A stretch of 64,000 nt of DNA from Streptantibioticus ferralitis (GTDB taxonomy: Bacteria > Actinomycetota > Actinomycetes > Streptomycetales > Streptomycetaceae). Both the position numbers and the translations under genes were made by a program. This document shows, piece by piece, positions 36,177 through 43,831 of the stretch (positions are counted from its first letter, which is position 1; every line of letters begins with the position of its first letter). Location of the stretch: assembly GCF_029223525.1 (NCBI RefSeq), contig NZ_JARHTQ010000007.1:1-64000 (forward strand). Reading direction: 5' to 3'. Under the pieces are notes generated by a model that was not told the origin of the DNA, made no database searches, and worked only from the letters and a program-made list of their open reading frames with translations.

Positions 36177-37456
36177 AGACGTGGCGGCAGACGTCACCGA
36201 CCGGACGCACCCTGCTGATCGCGGTGCTCTTCACCGGCCTGACGACGTTCATGTTCCTGCCGCTGCTGGCCATCCAGCTCACCGCGCAGGGCATCCCGGC
36301 CAGCCGGACGGGATTCCTCGTGGGCCTGCTCGCCTTCTCCAGCCAGGGCTTCTCGCTCCTGTGCGGGCTGCTGGTGGACCGGATGGGCGCGCGGCGGGTG
36401 ATGATGGCGGGGTTCGCGTTGCGGATCGTCGGCTATCTGCTGCTCAGCCTCGGCGGCGGCACGCGGTTGACGCCGATCCTGGCCGGCATCGTGACCATCG
36501 GCGTCGGCGGGTCGATGCTCGGGCTGTCGATCAAGACGCTGCTGGTGTCGGAGGACAGCGTCGAGCCGCGCACCATGCTGGCGCTGCGCGCCACGTTCGT
36601 GAACATCGGCGTGGTGCTCGGCCCGGCGTTGGGCGCGGCGGTCTATCCGCTCGGTTTCCCGTTCATCCTCGGCGCCTGCGTGCTCTCGCACCTGGTCCTC
36701 GGCCTGCGCCTGGTGTTCCGGCCGGTCGCGGCGGGGCCCCGGCCGCGACCGGTCGCGGGCGCCGCGGCACATGACTGCGCACCGGAAGCGCCACGTTGGG
36801 CGCGCTGGCAGTGGGCGCCGCTGTGCCTGATCGGCGTCGCCTACTGGGCGATCTACAGCCAGCTGAACGTCGTCATGCCGATCACCGCGCGTGCGATGAC
36901 CGGCAGCACCGCCGCGATCTCGGTCGTCTTCACGGTCAACGGCGCGCTCGTCGTGCTGTGCCAGTACACACTGCTGCGCCATGTGTTCCGCCGGACCGCC
37001 ACCCGTACGCTCCTCGTCCTCGGGTTCCTCGCGTTCGGCTGTGCGTACGCGGCGCTCATCCCGCGCGCCGGCTGGTTCTCGCTGCTGGTCTTCGTGCTGC
37101 CGGTCACGGCCGCGGAGATGCTGGTCGGGCCCAGCCTCGACGAGCAGGCGATCAAGGCGAGTTCGAAGCGTGGCACCGGGCGCGCGCTCGGCACGATGAG
37201 CGCGGCCGGTGCCTGCGGGAGCCTGCTCGGCGCCAGCATGGGCGGCTACCTGCTGCAGACGCTGCGCGGTGGCAGCGGGGTCTGGCTGGTGATCACCGGG
37301 CTGTCCGTCATCGCGGCGGCGCTCTGCCTCCTCCTACCGAAAGATCGTGCCCACCATGCCTCCAGCAACGTCCCAGGGGGAGCGCCCCGTGCCGCCAGCC
37401 GAGACCCCAGGCCTGCCGCCCCGCCCGGAGCGGAACCCAGCGGCGCGGCCCGATGA
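36173..37456 (+). CDS. Major facilitator superfamily exporter
   Basis: The product has 427 residues starting at GTG 36173, translationally coupled to the ATP-grasp gene. Twelve hydrophobic helices are visible. The loop 2-3 motif reads GLLVDRMGARRVMMAGFALR, the MFS motif A pattern (G-x-L-x-D-R-x-G-x-R-R). A cytoplasmic loop with GPRPRPVAGAAAHDCAPEAP divides the halves. It most likely exports the cluster product and gives self-protection; import is less likely given the context. The last 40 residues are Pro/Ala-rich and overlap the start of the next gene in another frame. Confidence 0.87.
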   Translation: MKTWRQTSPTGRTLLIAVLFTGLTTFMFLPLLAIQLTAQGIPASRTGFLVGLLAFSSQGFSLLCGLLVDRMGARRVMMAGFALRIVGYLLLSLGGGTRLTPILAGIVTIGVGGSMLGLSIKTLLVSEDSVEPRTMLALRATFVNIGVVLGPALGAAVYPLGFPFILGACVLSHLVLGLRLVFRPVAAGPRPRPVAGAAAHDCAPEAPRWARWQWAPLCLIGVAYWAIYSQLNVVMPITARAMTGSTAAISVVFTVNGALVVLCQYTLLRHVFRRTATRTLLVLGFLAFGCAYAALIPRAGWFSLLVFVLPVTAAEMLVGPSLDEQAIKASSKRGTGRALGTMSAAGACGSLLGASMGGYLLQTLRGGSGVWLVITGLSVIAAALCLLLPKDRAHHASSNVPGGAPRAASRDPRPAAPPGAEPSGAAR

Positions 37457-38627
37457 CACCCAGCACACCGCCGTGTTGCTCAACCCGCGCGACCTCGTCA
37501 TCGGCGCCGCGCGCAAGCTCGGCGTCACCATGGTCGTCGCGGCCCTGCCCGGCACACCCGAACCCGAAGGCGTGCCCGGGCCGGTCTTCCGTACCCCGTG
37601 GGACACCGACCCCGACGAACTCATCGCGCACCTAACGGCGTTGGGCCTGTCGGGCTCGGTCAGCTGCTTCGGCTTCGGTGAACTCGGCAGCGGGGTGTCC
37701 GCCGTGGTCAACCGCCGGATGGGATGGCCCGGCAACCCGCCGGAGGCGCTCGAAGCCTTCAAGGACAAGGCGAAGCTGCGGGCCGCGGTAGGCGACCGGG
37801 CCGGGGTGCCGGTGGCCCACGTGACGTGCCGGGCGAAGGAGGAGATCCGCCCGGCGATCGAACGGATCGGTCTCCCCTGCGTGGTCAAACCGGTGGACGG
37901 CACCGGGAGTTCCGGCGTGCGCTACCTGACCCACCGGGTCGAGGCCGAGCGCTATCTGACCGCGCTCGACTTCGAAACCCCCCATCTGGTGGAGGAGTTC
38001 CTGACCGGTACCGAGTACAGCGTGGAGGCGATGAGCTCGCCCGCCGGTCACCGCATCCTGGCCATCACGGAGAAGATGACCACGGGCGCACCGCACTTCG
38101 TCGAGACCGGCCACACACTGCCCGTCCGCCTGCGCCCGGCCGAGGAGGCCGCCATCGCCGAGGTCGTCGCCGCCACGCTGGACGCGGCGGGTTACCGCTA
38201 CGGCCCTTCGCACACCGAGATCATGCTGACCGAGGCCGGGCCCCGGCTCATCGAGTCGCACGGCCGCCCCGGCGGCGATCGGATCAGCGACATGCTGGAA
38301 CTCGCTCTCGGCGAGGATGTCTTCGAGCAGGCGATGTCCGCTGTCTTCGGCCTCCCGGTGCCCACCGAGCCCACCCGTACCCGCGTCGCCGGGATCCGGT
38401 ACGTCACCTTCGACCGGACGGTGCCCATGCCCGGCATCGACACCGGGCCGGTCGGCTCGCTGCCCGGGGTCACCGAGGTCGGCATCGCCGTACCGGCGGG
38501 GCAGCTCCCGCCGGAGGTCCGCAAGTCCGGCAACCGGCACGGCTTCGTCGTCGCCACCGGCGACACCCGCGACGAGCTGGAGAGCAACCTCGCCCGCGCG
38601 GTACGCACGCTGACCGCAGGCGCCTGA
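37356..38627 (+). CDS. ATP-grasp ligase 2
   Basis: From ATG 37356 the product has 423 residues, with a Pro-rich N-terminal extension overlapping the exporter gene by about 100 bp. GTG 37473, just after the exporter stop, may be the true start of the folded part (VLLNPRDLVIGAARKLGVTM). ATP-grasp features: AFKDKAKLRAAVGDRAGVPV, GLPCVVKPVDGTGSSGVRYL (glycine loop), LVEEFLTGTEYSVEAMSS and TEIMLTEAGPRLIESHGRPG (metal ligands), with GDRISDMLELALGEDVFEQA as in carboxylate-amine ligases of the dipeptide-forming (BacD/DdaF-like) class. It is different in sequence from ligase 1, so probably forms a different bond. Substrates are unknown. Confidence 0.87.
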   Translation: MPPATSQGERPVPPAETPGLPPRPERNPAARPDDTQHTAVLLNPRDLVIGAARKLGVTMVVAALPGTPEPEGVPGPVFRTPWDTDPDELIAHLTALGLSGSVSCFGFGELGSGVSAVVNRRMGWPGNPPEALEAFKDKAKLRAAVGDRAGVPVAHVTCRAKEEIRPAIERIGLPCVVKPVDGTGSSGVRYLTHRVEAERYLTALDFETPHLVEEFLTGTEYSVEAMSSPAGHRILAITEKMTTGAPHFVETGHTLPVRLRPAEEAAIAEVVAATLDAAGYRYGPSHTEIMLTEAGPRLIESHGRPGGDRISDMLELALGEDVFEQAMSAVFGLPVPTEPTRTRVAGIRYVTFDRTVPMPGIDTGPVGSLPGVTEVGIAVPAGQLPPEVRKSGNRHGFVVATGDTRDELESNLARAVRTLTAGA

Positions 38628-38678
38628 GCCGGCAACTTCCTGCCCTGACAGACCCGTTCAACCCGAGAGGCGCTTCCC

Positions 38679-39686
38679 GTGTCGTACAAGATCCTGGTCC
38701 TGGTCTCCGAGGCGGCCACCTTCCGGCTCGACAACCACTCGATCATCCCCAGCGCGCTGCACCGCGAAGGCCACGAGGTCTACATCGGCGACATCGACAC
38801 GCTCTGCGTGCACGACTCCGTCGTGGTCTGCGACCGGGTGAAGCTGACCGAGGAGTACCTCGTCGGCAGCGACTTCCCGGCACTGAGCGAGACCTACGCA
38901 AGCGCCGAGGAGTTCGACCTGGTGTGGGTGCTCGCGGGCACCCACCCCGATGCGCTCACCGACCACTTCCAGCTGCTGTGGCTGCTCAACCGGCGGGTGC
39001 CGTTCGTCAACGAAGCGTCGGCGCTGTTCTACATGAACTCCAAGACCACCCTCGGCGCCGCGGTGCCGAACGAGAACCTCCCCGCGTCGTACGTGTCGAA
39101 CGACTTCGACTTCCTGACCAGCCTCGTCGAATCCGACAGCGAGCGGACCTGGGTGGTCAAGCCGACGAACGACGGTATCGGCGCCGACGTCTACTTCCTC
39201 AGCAAGAACGAGCGCAACCGCTCCGCGCTGCTGCAGTCTGCCACCGGCAACGCCGCACCGCGCTACGGCAGGTACGGCCGCGACATCATCGGCATGGCCA
39301 AGCGCTACACCGCCGTGCAGGAGTACATACCGAACGTGCGCAGCAACGAGAAACGGGTGATCATCGCCGGGGACGTGCCGGTGAGCGGCTTCCGGCGCTT
39401 CCACCCCGACCACGACGACCGGGCCAACGTCACACTCGGCGCCAGGTTCGAGGCCCTCACGCTGACCCCGGAGGAGGACGACTTCGTGCGCCGGCTCGGC
39501 AAGCGGATGATGGAGCTGGGCATCTTCTACTCCGGCATCGACCTGGCGTACCCGTACGTCATGGAGTTCAACCTGGTGAACCCGGGCGGGCTGAGCTACG
39601 CCTACCGCGCCACCGGAGTCGACCGGTCCTCCGAGGCCGTCAACACCGTGCTGGCCGCGCTGCGCGCCTCGGGGAAGCTGTCATGA
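38679..39686 (+). CDS. ATP-grasp ligase 3 (glutathione-synthetase-like)
   Basis: The product has 335 residues, start GTG (VSYKILVLVSEAATFRLDNH). The fold follows prokaryotic glutathione synthetase/RimK-like enzymes: FVNEASALFYMNSKTTLGAA for the RP-N-K-like start of the central domain, TWVVKPTNDGIGADVYFLSK as the ATP-binding loop, AVQEYIPNVRSNEKRVIIAG with VQ-x-Y and E-K-R-V, and AYPYVMEFNLVNPGGLSYAY, the metal-binding E-x-N-x-x-x-P-G-G-L motif. GshB-type enzymes join a C-terminal carboxylate to an amine. Its stop overlaps the ATG of the next ligase (ATGA), so the two are translated together and may act in sequence. Confidence 0.87.
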   Translation: MSYKILVLVSEAATFRLDNHSIIPSALHREGHEVYIGDIDTLCVHDSVVVCDRVKLTEEYLVGSDFPALSETYASAEEFDLVWVLAGTHPDALTDHFQLLWLLNRRVPFVNEASALFYMNSKTTLGAAVPNENLPASYVSNDFDFLTSLVESDSERTWVVKPTNDGIGADVYFLSKNERNRSALLQSATGNAAPRYGRYGRDIIGMAKRYTAVQEYIPNVRSNEKRVIIAGDVPVSGFRRFHPDHDDRANVTLGARFEALTLTPEEDDFVRRLGKRMMELGIFYSGIDLAYPYVMEFNLVNPGGLSYAYRATGVDRSSEAVNTVLAALRASGKLS

Positions 39687-41017
39687 GCCCGTGGAACTGG
39701 CTGGAGCCGCGGGCCGTTGAGGCGTGGACGGACTTCGCGGCCACCACGGACGCCGAGCCCGACCGGGCGCGCTTCCTGGCGAGCATCCACCGTCCCAACT
39801 GGCGCCATATGTACCCGCCGCAGTTCTTCACCACCGCCGCGGCCGACCGGACCGCGACGACCGGGGTACGCCTCGCCGAGCTGGTCGCCGGCTTCCCGCG
39901 ACGGGTCTTCGGCGACGACCTCGCGGCGTGGGCCGAGTACCTCGGTGTGCCGGGCGAGGACGCCGACCTGATGTGCGCTGCACTGCGCAGCCCCCGGCTG
40001 CGCCGCGCCGCCACCTCGTTCATGCGCCCCGACCTGCTGGTGACCGACGACGGCCTGAAGCTGGTCGAGATGAACGTGGCCACCTCGCTCGGCGGGCTGA
40101 GCACCCTCGCCCCGTACACCGCCGCAGCCCGGGACTCGGCCTACAACCGCTTCCTGCGGCAGCGCGGACTGGGTCTGCACGGGCCGGACACCTCGAAGGT
40201 GTGGCTGGAGATGTTCGCCGGGCTGGTGCGGCGACGCGGCGACCAACCACCGCACGTCTTCGAGGCGATCGCCAATCCGGCGGACATCGACTCGGGCCGC
40301 CGCTTCTTCGTCGACATGGTCCGCTCCGCGGGCTACGAGATCAGTTGCGGACTGGTGTCCGACCTGGAACTGACCGACGAGGGCGGGCACTTCGAGGGCA
40401 GACGGGTGGACGTCGTGGTGACGATGTACACCTGGCACGAGGCGAGGCACTTCGTACCGCCCGCGCGAACCCGGGCACTGATGGATCTCGACATCGCGGG
40501 CAAGCTGGACTTCATCGGCTCCCCGGCCGCCGCGCTCTTCGACAACAAGGCGAACCTGGAACTGCTCACCGCCCCGGAGTTCGCCACCCATCTGCGCGCG
40601 GACGAGCGGGAGTTGGTACGGGCACACGTACCGACGACCTTCCGGCTGCGGCCGGAGACCGCCGACCGCGCGGTCACCGATCGCGAACGGCTGATCTGCA
40701 AACCGGCGTCGGCGTACGGCGGCAAGAACGTGGCGTTCGGCTGCACCATGGACGACGCGCAATGGCGGGCGCTGGTTCGGGAACGACTGGCCGATCAGCG
40801 GGAACGCCATGTGTTGCAGGAGCGGCTGCGTCCGGCGGTGGTCGAGCTGCCCGGCACGACTCCGCCAGAGCGCGAGGTGGTGCTGGCGCCGCTGGTGTTC
40901 GGCGGCCGGTTCGCCGGGGTGTTCCTGCGCCAGTCTCCGCCGCAGGCCCAGTCGACGATCAACGCGTCGAACGGCGCGGAGTCCGCGGCGGTCCTGACGT
41001 TCCGGGACCAGGCTTAA
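39683..41017 (+). CDS. ATP-grasp ligase 4 (circularly permuted / glutathionylspermidine-synthase-like)
   Basis: The product has 444 residues from ATG 39683. The order of motifs differs from normal ATP-grasp enzymes: a metal-binding-type segment LKLVEMNVATSLGGLSTLAP (about 128-147) comes first. VVVTMYTWHEARHF, FIGSPAAALFDNKANLELLT (about 280-300), the Lys-containing RLICKPASAYGGKNVAFGCT (about 336-355) and VLQERL follow, and the protein ends with APLVFGGRFAGVFLRQSPPQ and NGAESAAVL. This matches circularly permuted ATP-grasp proteins related to glutathionylspermidine synthase. Such enzymes also make amide bonds. A longer open frame upstream is a GC-bias artefact; the ATGA overlap fixes the start. 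Confidence 0.82.
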   Translation: MSPWNWLEPRAVEAWTDFAATTDAEPDRARFLASIHRPNWRHMYPPQFFTTAAADRTATTGVRLAELVAGFPRRVFGDDLAAWAEYLGVPGEDADLMCAALRSPRLRRAATSFMRPDLLVTDDGLKLVEMNVATSLGGLSTLAPYTAAARDSAYNRFLRQRGLGLHGPDTSKVWLEMFAGLVRRRGDQPPHVFEAIANPADIDSGRRFFVDMVRSAGYEISCGLVSDLELTDEGGHFEGRRVDVVVTMYTWHEARHFVPPARTRALMDLDIAGKLDFIGSPAAALFDNKANLELLTAPEFATHLRADERELVRAHVPTTFRLRPETADRAVTDRERLICKPASAYGGKNVAFGCTMDDAQWRALVRERLADQRERHVLQERLRPAVVELPGTTPPEREVVLAPLVFGGRFAGVFLRQSPPQAQSTINASNGAESAAVLTFRDQA

Positions 41018-41060
41018 AACGCGTTGCCGCCGGTCGCCCTTGAATGCTGAAGTGAGCCGG

Positions 41061-41843
41061 ATGAACAGCGAAGAGGCGGTGCTGGCGGCGTTCGACCAGC
41101 AGATGAGGCAGGGCGCCCGGGTCGACGGCCCAGGCGCCCGGGTCGAGCGGGTCGGGGACGTGGTGCGTCAGGTCGGCACCGACCAGGACTGGAACGGGGT
41201 TCTTTGGTCAGCCCTGACCGAGGACACCGCGGATGCCGCGATCGCCGCACAGGTAGGCCATTTCACCTCGCTCGGGCTTCGTGAGTTGGAGTGGAAGCTC
41301 TACTCCCATGACCGCCCGGCCGACCTCCCGGGGCGGCTCCGCGCGGCCGGGTTCACCCCAGGCCCCGAGGAGACGCTGATGGTCGCCGAGGTGAGCGACC
41401 TGCCCACCGAGGTGGCCCTACCCGAGGGCATCCACCTGCGCCCCGTCACCGACCCCTCCGGGGTGGACCTCGTGGTGGACGTCCACGAGCGGGTGTTCGG
41501 CACCGACGGCTCCCGCCTCAGGCACCGGCTGCTGGCCCAACTCGCCGAGGACTCGGACACGGTCACCGCCACCGTCGCCATGTCCGGCGACCAGCCGGTC
41601 TGCGCGGCCCGGATGGAACTCCACCCGGGCACCGATTTCGCCAGCCTGTGGGGCGGCGGCACCCTCGTGCCTTGGCGAGGCAAGGGCATCTACCGTGCCC
41701 TGATCGCCCACCGAGCCGCCCTCGCCGCCGAACGCGGCTACCGGTACTTGCAGGTCGACGCCTCCGACCAGAGCCAGCCGATCCTGGGGCGGTTGGGGTT
41801 TGTCGGGTTGAGCACCACCACTCCGTGCGTATACCGGCGCTAG
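41061..41843 (+). CDS. GNAT-family acetyltransferase
   Basis: The product has 260 residues, start ATG 41061; TTG 41040 is in frame upstream. The C-terminal GNAT fold (about 130-260) shows ASLWGGGTLVPWRGKGIYRA, the acetyl-CoA pyrophosphate loop with the R-G-K-G-I-Y variant of Q/R-x-x-G-x-G/A, then ALIAHRAALAAERGYRYLQV and NxxS-like ASDQSQPILGRLGFVGLSTT. The N-terminal half is a second, degenerate GNAT-like domain. It is 43 bp after ligase 4 on the same strand, so it may belong to the cluster, for example acylating the product for self-resistance or activating a serine hydroxyl for the PLP enzyme. Both roles are guesses. Confidence 0.82.
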   Translation: MNSEEAVLAAFDQQMRQGARVDGPGARVERVGDVVRQVGTDQDWNGVLWSALTEDTADAAIAAQVGHFTSLGLRELEWKLYSHDRPADLPGRLRAAGFTPGPEETLMVAEVSDLPTEVALPEGIHLRPVTDPSGVDLVVDVHERVFGTDGSRLRHRLLAQLAEDSDTVTATVAMSGDQPVCAARMELHPGTDFASLWGGGTLVPWRGKGIYRALIAHRAALAAERGYRYLQVDASDQSQPILGRLGFVGLSTTTPCVYRR

Positions 41844-42511
41844 GTTCTGCCAGCGGCCGTCGTGTCACGGCCGCCTCACCGAGACTTGTCTGACTACCGC
41901 TCCGCATAAGGGACCAGCCCGCCTCTACGAGTTCAATCGGGGCAACAGGCGCTCCCGTATGAGAAGCGGTATGCACTGTTCCCTGTCGGCGTCTTCGGGC
42001 GTTTAATGGCATGTGGTGTGCAGTACAGCGTCGCCGAGAGATCAGAAGATGCGTTCGCGCTTGTGCGGTCCGACAGGGGCGGATAGTTCACATGCCTTAT
42101 GGGGGGGCGGTTTGATCATGGCCGGAGAGGTTCATGTCGCACCACCAGCGAAAGACGTCTCTACCTCCGGAGACCTTTCGGTCCCTTTACTCGAAAGTAT
42201 GTTTTCCACGAGTTCGGGAACCGTACTGGGTCAATAGTCCTTGATTTCTCTCTTCGTCCAGGAATGACCGGCGGTCTCGCAAGGGCCAGACCACGTCCTT
42301 CAGCCTCAACCTGCCTGGTCGGGGAGCATCCTGGCTCGACTCGACCGAAGTGCGCAGTGCTCATGGGGTTCCAGTGGTTTTCGCCGAAAAGGCAGCGGAA
42401 CAGCCTCTCGGTCTGCGAGGCTCTCGGCGCCGGGGTCACTCCCCGTGTGCCGCTCGCCTGGGGCAATTCGACGGTTCCGGCCGCCGTCTCAGCGAGGACG
42501 CGTCGGGTGCC
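41844..42511. other. Non-coding stretch after the ATP-grasp cluster
   Basis: This region has lower GC than its surroundings, for example 42170-42260. No convincing gene was found. It may mark the edge of the acquired cluster. Confidence 0.5.
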
Positions 42512-42595
42512 CTGTAATTCGTGCACGTACTCGTAGCTGGTGTTGCGCGAGACGCCGAAAATCTTGGCGATCGTGGCGACGATGTTCTCCGGCCG
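42512..42595 (-). pseudogene. Possible serine-recombinase/invertase HTH remnant
   Basis: The minus strand encodes RPENIVATIAKIFGVSRNTS and YEYVHELQ, closely resembling the C-terminal helix-turn-helix of Tn3/Hin-type resolvases (E-x-I-x-x-I-A-x-x-x-G-V-S-R-x-T-x-Y). The catalytic domain is not present upstream and the frame continues into anonymous sequence. It would be a mobile-element scar beside the cluster edge. The match is only about 28 residues, so it is tentative. Confidence 0.35.
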
Positions 42596-42717
42596 GATGA
42601 GCAGGTCGCGGCGTGGTGTACCTACTGACCCGTCATGGGTGATGGGCGGCCGCGCCACCAGTAAGCCATCCGCGGGGACAGGCCGCTATGAGATGAGAAC
42701 CCCAGAAAGGACGCTTG

Positions 42718-43725
42718 ATGTCGGCTGCATTCCCCTCAGCCAACGAATACCCCATCCGAGAGGTCGTCCTGTCCTACCCCGCGAGCTGGTCACGGCCGCC
42801 TAGTACCACCCTCCAAGGCGACCCGGAGGTTCCGTGGCTCAAACGCCTCGGTTACCTCGAAACGGCGGAAGACCACACATTCGTCAGGGATCTGCAATCC
42901 AAGATCTTCGCGGTCCACTGCTACCCCGACGCCCGGCCCGGCGCTCTCGACGTGATCACGCGGTTCCTGGCGCTTTGGACCAGGCACGATGACCGGCTTG
43001 AGAACGAAGGAGGCATCGACAAGGAGCGGGCGGACCTCATCCGATGCGCCCTCACCGGCACACTGCCCGAGCCGCCCCTCACGCCCGACCGGGAGATCCG
43101 TGCCTGGTGGGAGATCGGCCGGGACTTCGCGGAACTGGCCAGCCCCAACTGGTGTCGGCGTTTCGGGGAACGCTACGGCGACTGGCAGGACGCTGTCCGA
43201 TCCGAAGCGCAGATGGTTGCCAGCTGGGGCCGGTACCCGGAAGTCGGGATCTACTCCGGGATTCGCGTCCGCGCCGCCGGCATGGGCCCGTGGGTGGAGT
43301 TGATCGAGTTCGCCCTCGGACGGGAGCTTCCTTCTGCCGCACTGGACGTCGATCACGAGCGCATTCACGAACTCGTCGGCAGTGTGCACCTCGTTGACAA
43401 CGACCTGCACGGCGTCACCATGGACGCGAAGGCCGACTGGCCCAACCTCGTCTCCTCCATAGCCCACCACAACGGCATCACCTGGGCCGAGGCGAGTGAG
43501 GATGCCGCCCGACTGCACGCCCAACACCTGTGCCAGTTGCGCACGGTCGACTACCACCTGCGCAACCGCAGCCCGGAGATCGCCTGGTGGCTGGACGCAG
43601 TCCACCACCTTCTGGCCGGCCTGGTCACTGGCCACCAGCTCTCACCGCGCTACTCGCCTGTGCACCACCTGGAGGACGGCACGACCCTGCGCATCACGGT
43701 TAGTTGGCGGGACATGACGTCCTGA
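42718..43725 (+). CDS. Class I terpene synthase-family protein with variant motifs
   Basis: The product has 335 residues; ATG 42718 has AGAAAGGA about 6 nt upstream. The aspartate-rich motif reads HDDRLENEGG (D91 D92 ... E95), the pyrophosphate-sensor region YSGIRVRAAGMG is present, and the metal-binding triad is NDLHGVTMD (N228, G232, D236) in place of ND-x-x-S-x-x-x-E. The C-terminal S-x-RY signature appears as LSPRYSP. The family cyclises prenyl diphosphates with three Mg2+. The Asp in place of Glu and Gly in place of Ser leave activity uncertain. It is convergent with a CYP157 gene of a conservon; the product is unknown. Confidence 0.82.
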   Translation: MSAAFPSANEYPIREVVLSYPASWSRPPSTTLQGDPEVPWLKRLGYLETAEDHTFVRDLQSKIFAVHCYPDARPGALDVITRFLALWTRHDDRLENEGGIDKERADLIRCALTGTLPEPPLTPDREIRAWWEIGRDFAELASPNWCRRFGERYGDWQDAVRSEAQMVASWGRYPEVGIYSGIRVRAAGMGPWVELIEFALGRELPSAALDVDHERIHELVGSVHLVDNDLHGVTMDAKADWPNLVSSIAHHNGITWAEASEDAARLHAQHLCQLRTVDYHLRNRSPEIAWWLDAVHHLLAGLVTGHQLSPRYSPVHHLEDGTTLRITVSWRDMTS

Positions 43726-43777
43726 CTTCAAGGCGGCTGCGGGATCGTCCGCACGTTGCCTGTCGGCGCGGGTATGC

Positions 43778-43814
43778 GATGCGGGATGCACGTCGAGCAC
43801 GTGCATCCCGCATC
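43778..43814. terminator. Perfect 16-bp inverted repeat between convergent genes
   Basis: GATGCGGGATGCACGT (43778-43793) is fully complementary to 43799-43814, with a 5-nt loop (CGAGC). It lies between the stops of the terpene synthase and the CYP157 gene. It most likely serves as a bidirectional terminator. Confidence 0.75.
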
Positions 43815-43831
43815 GTCATGACCCCACTGGT

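Noticed and set aside
37724-39682. Open frame extending 650 codons upstream of ATP-grasp 4
   Set aside because: It is the shadow frame of ATP-grasp 2 and 3. The real start at 39683 overlaps the previous stop as ATGA.
29826-41843. Nikkomycin or D-cycloserine type cluster
   Set aside because: The A-PCP/P450/TE trio recalls nikkomycin and the PLP plus ATP-grasp pair recalls D-cycloserine, but nucleoside genes, the arginase-like enzyme and the racemase of those pathways are absent.
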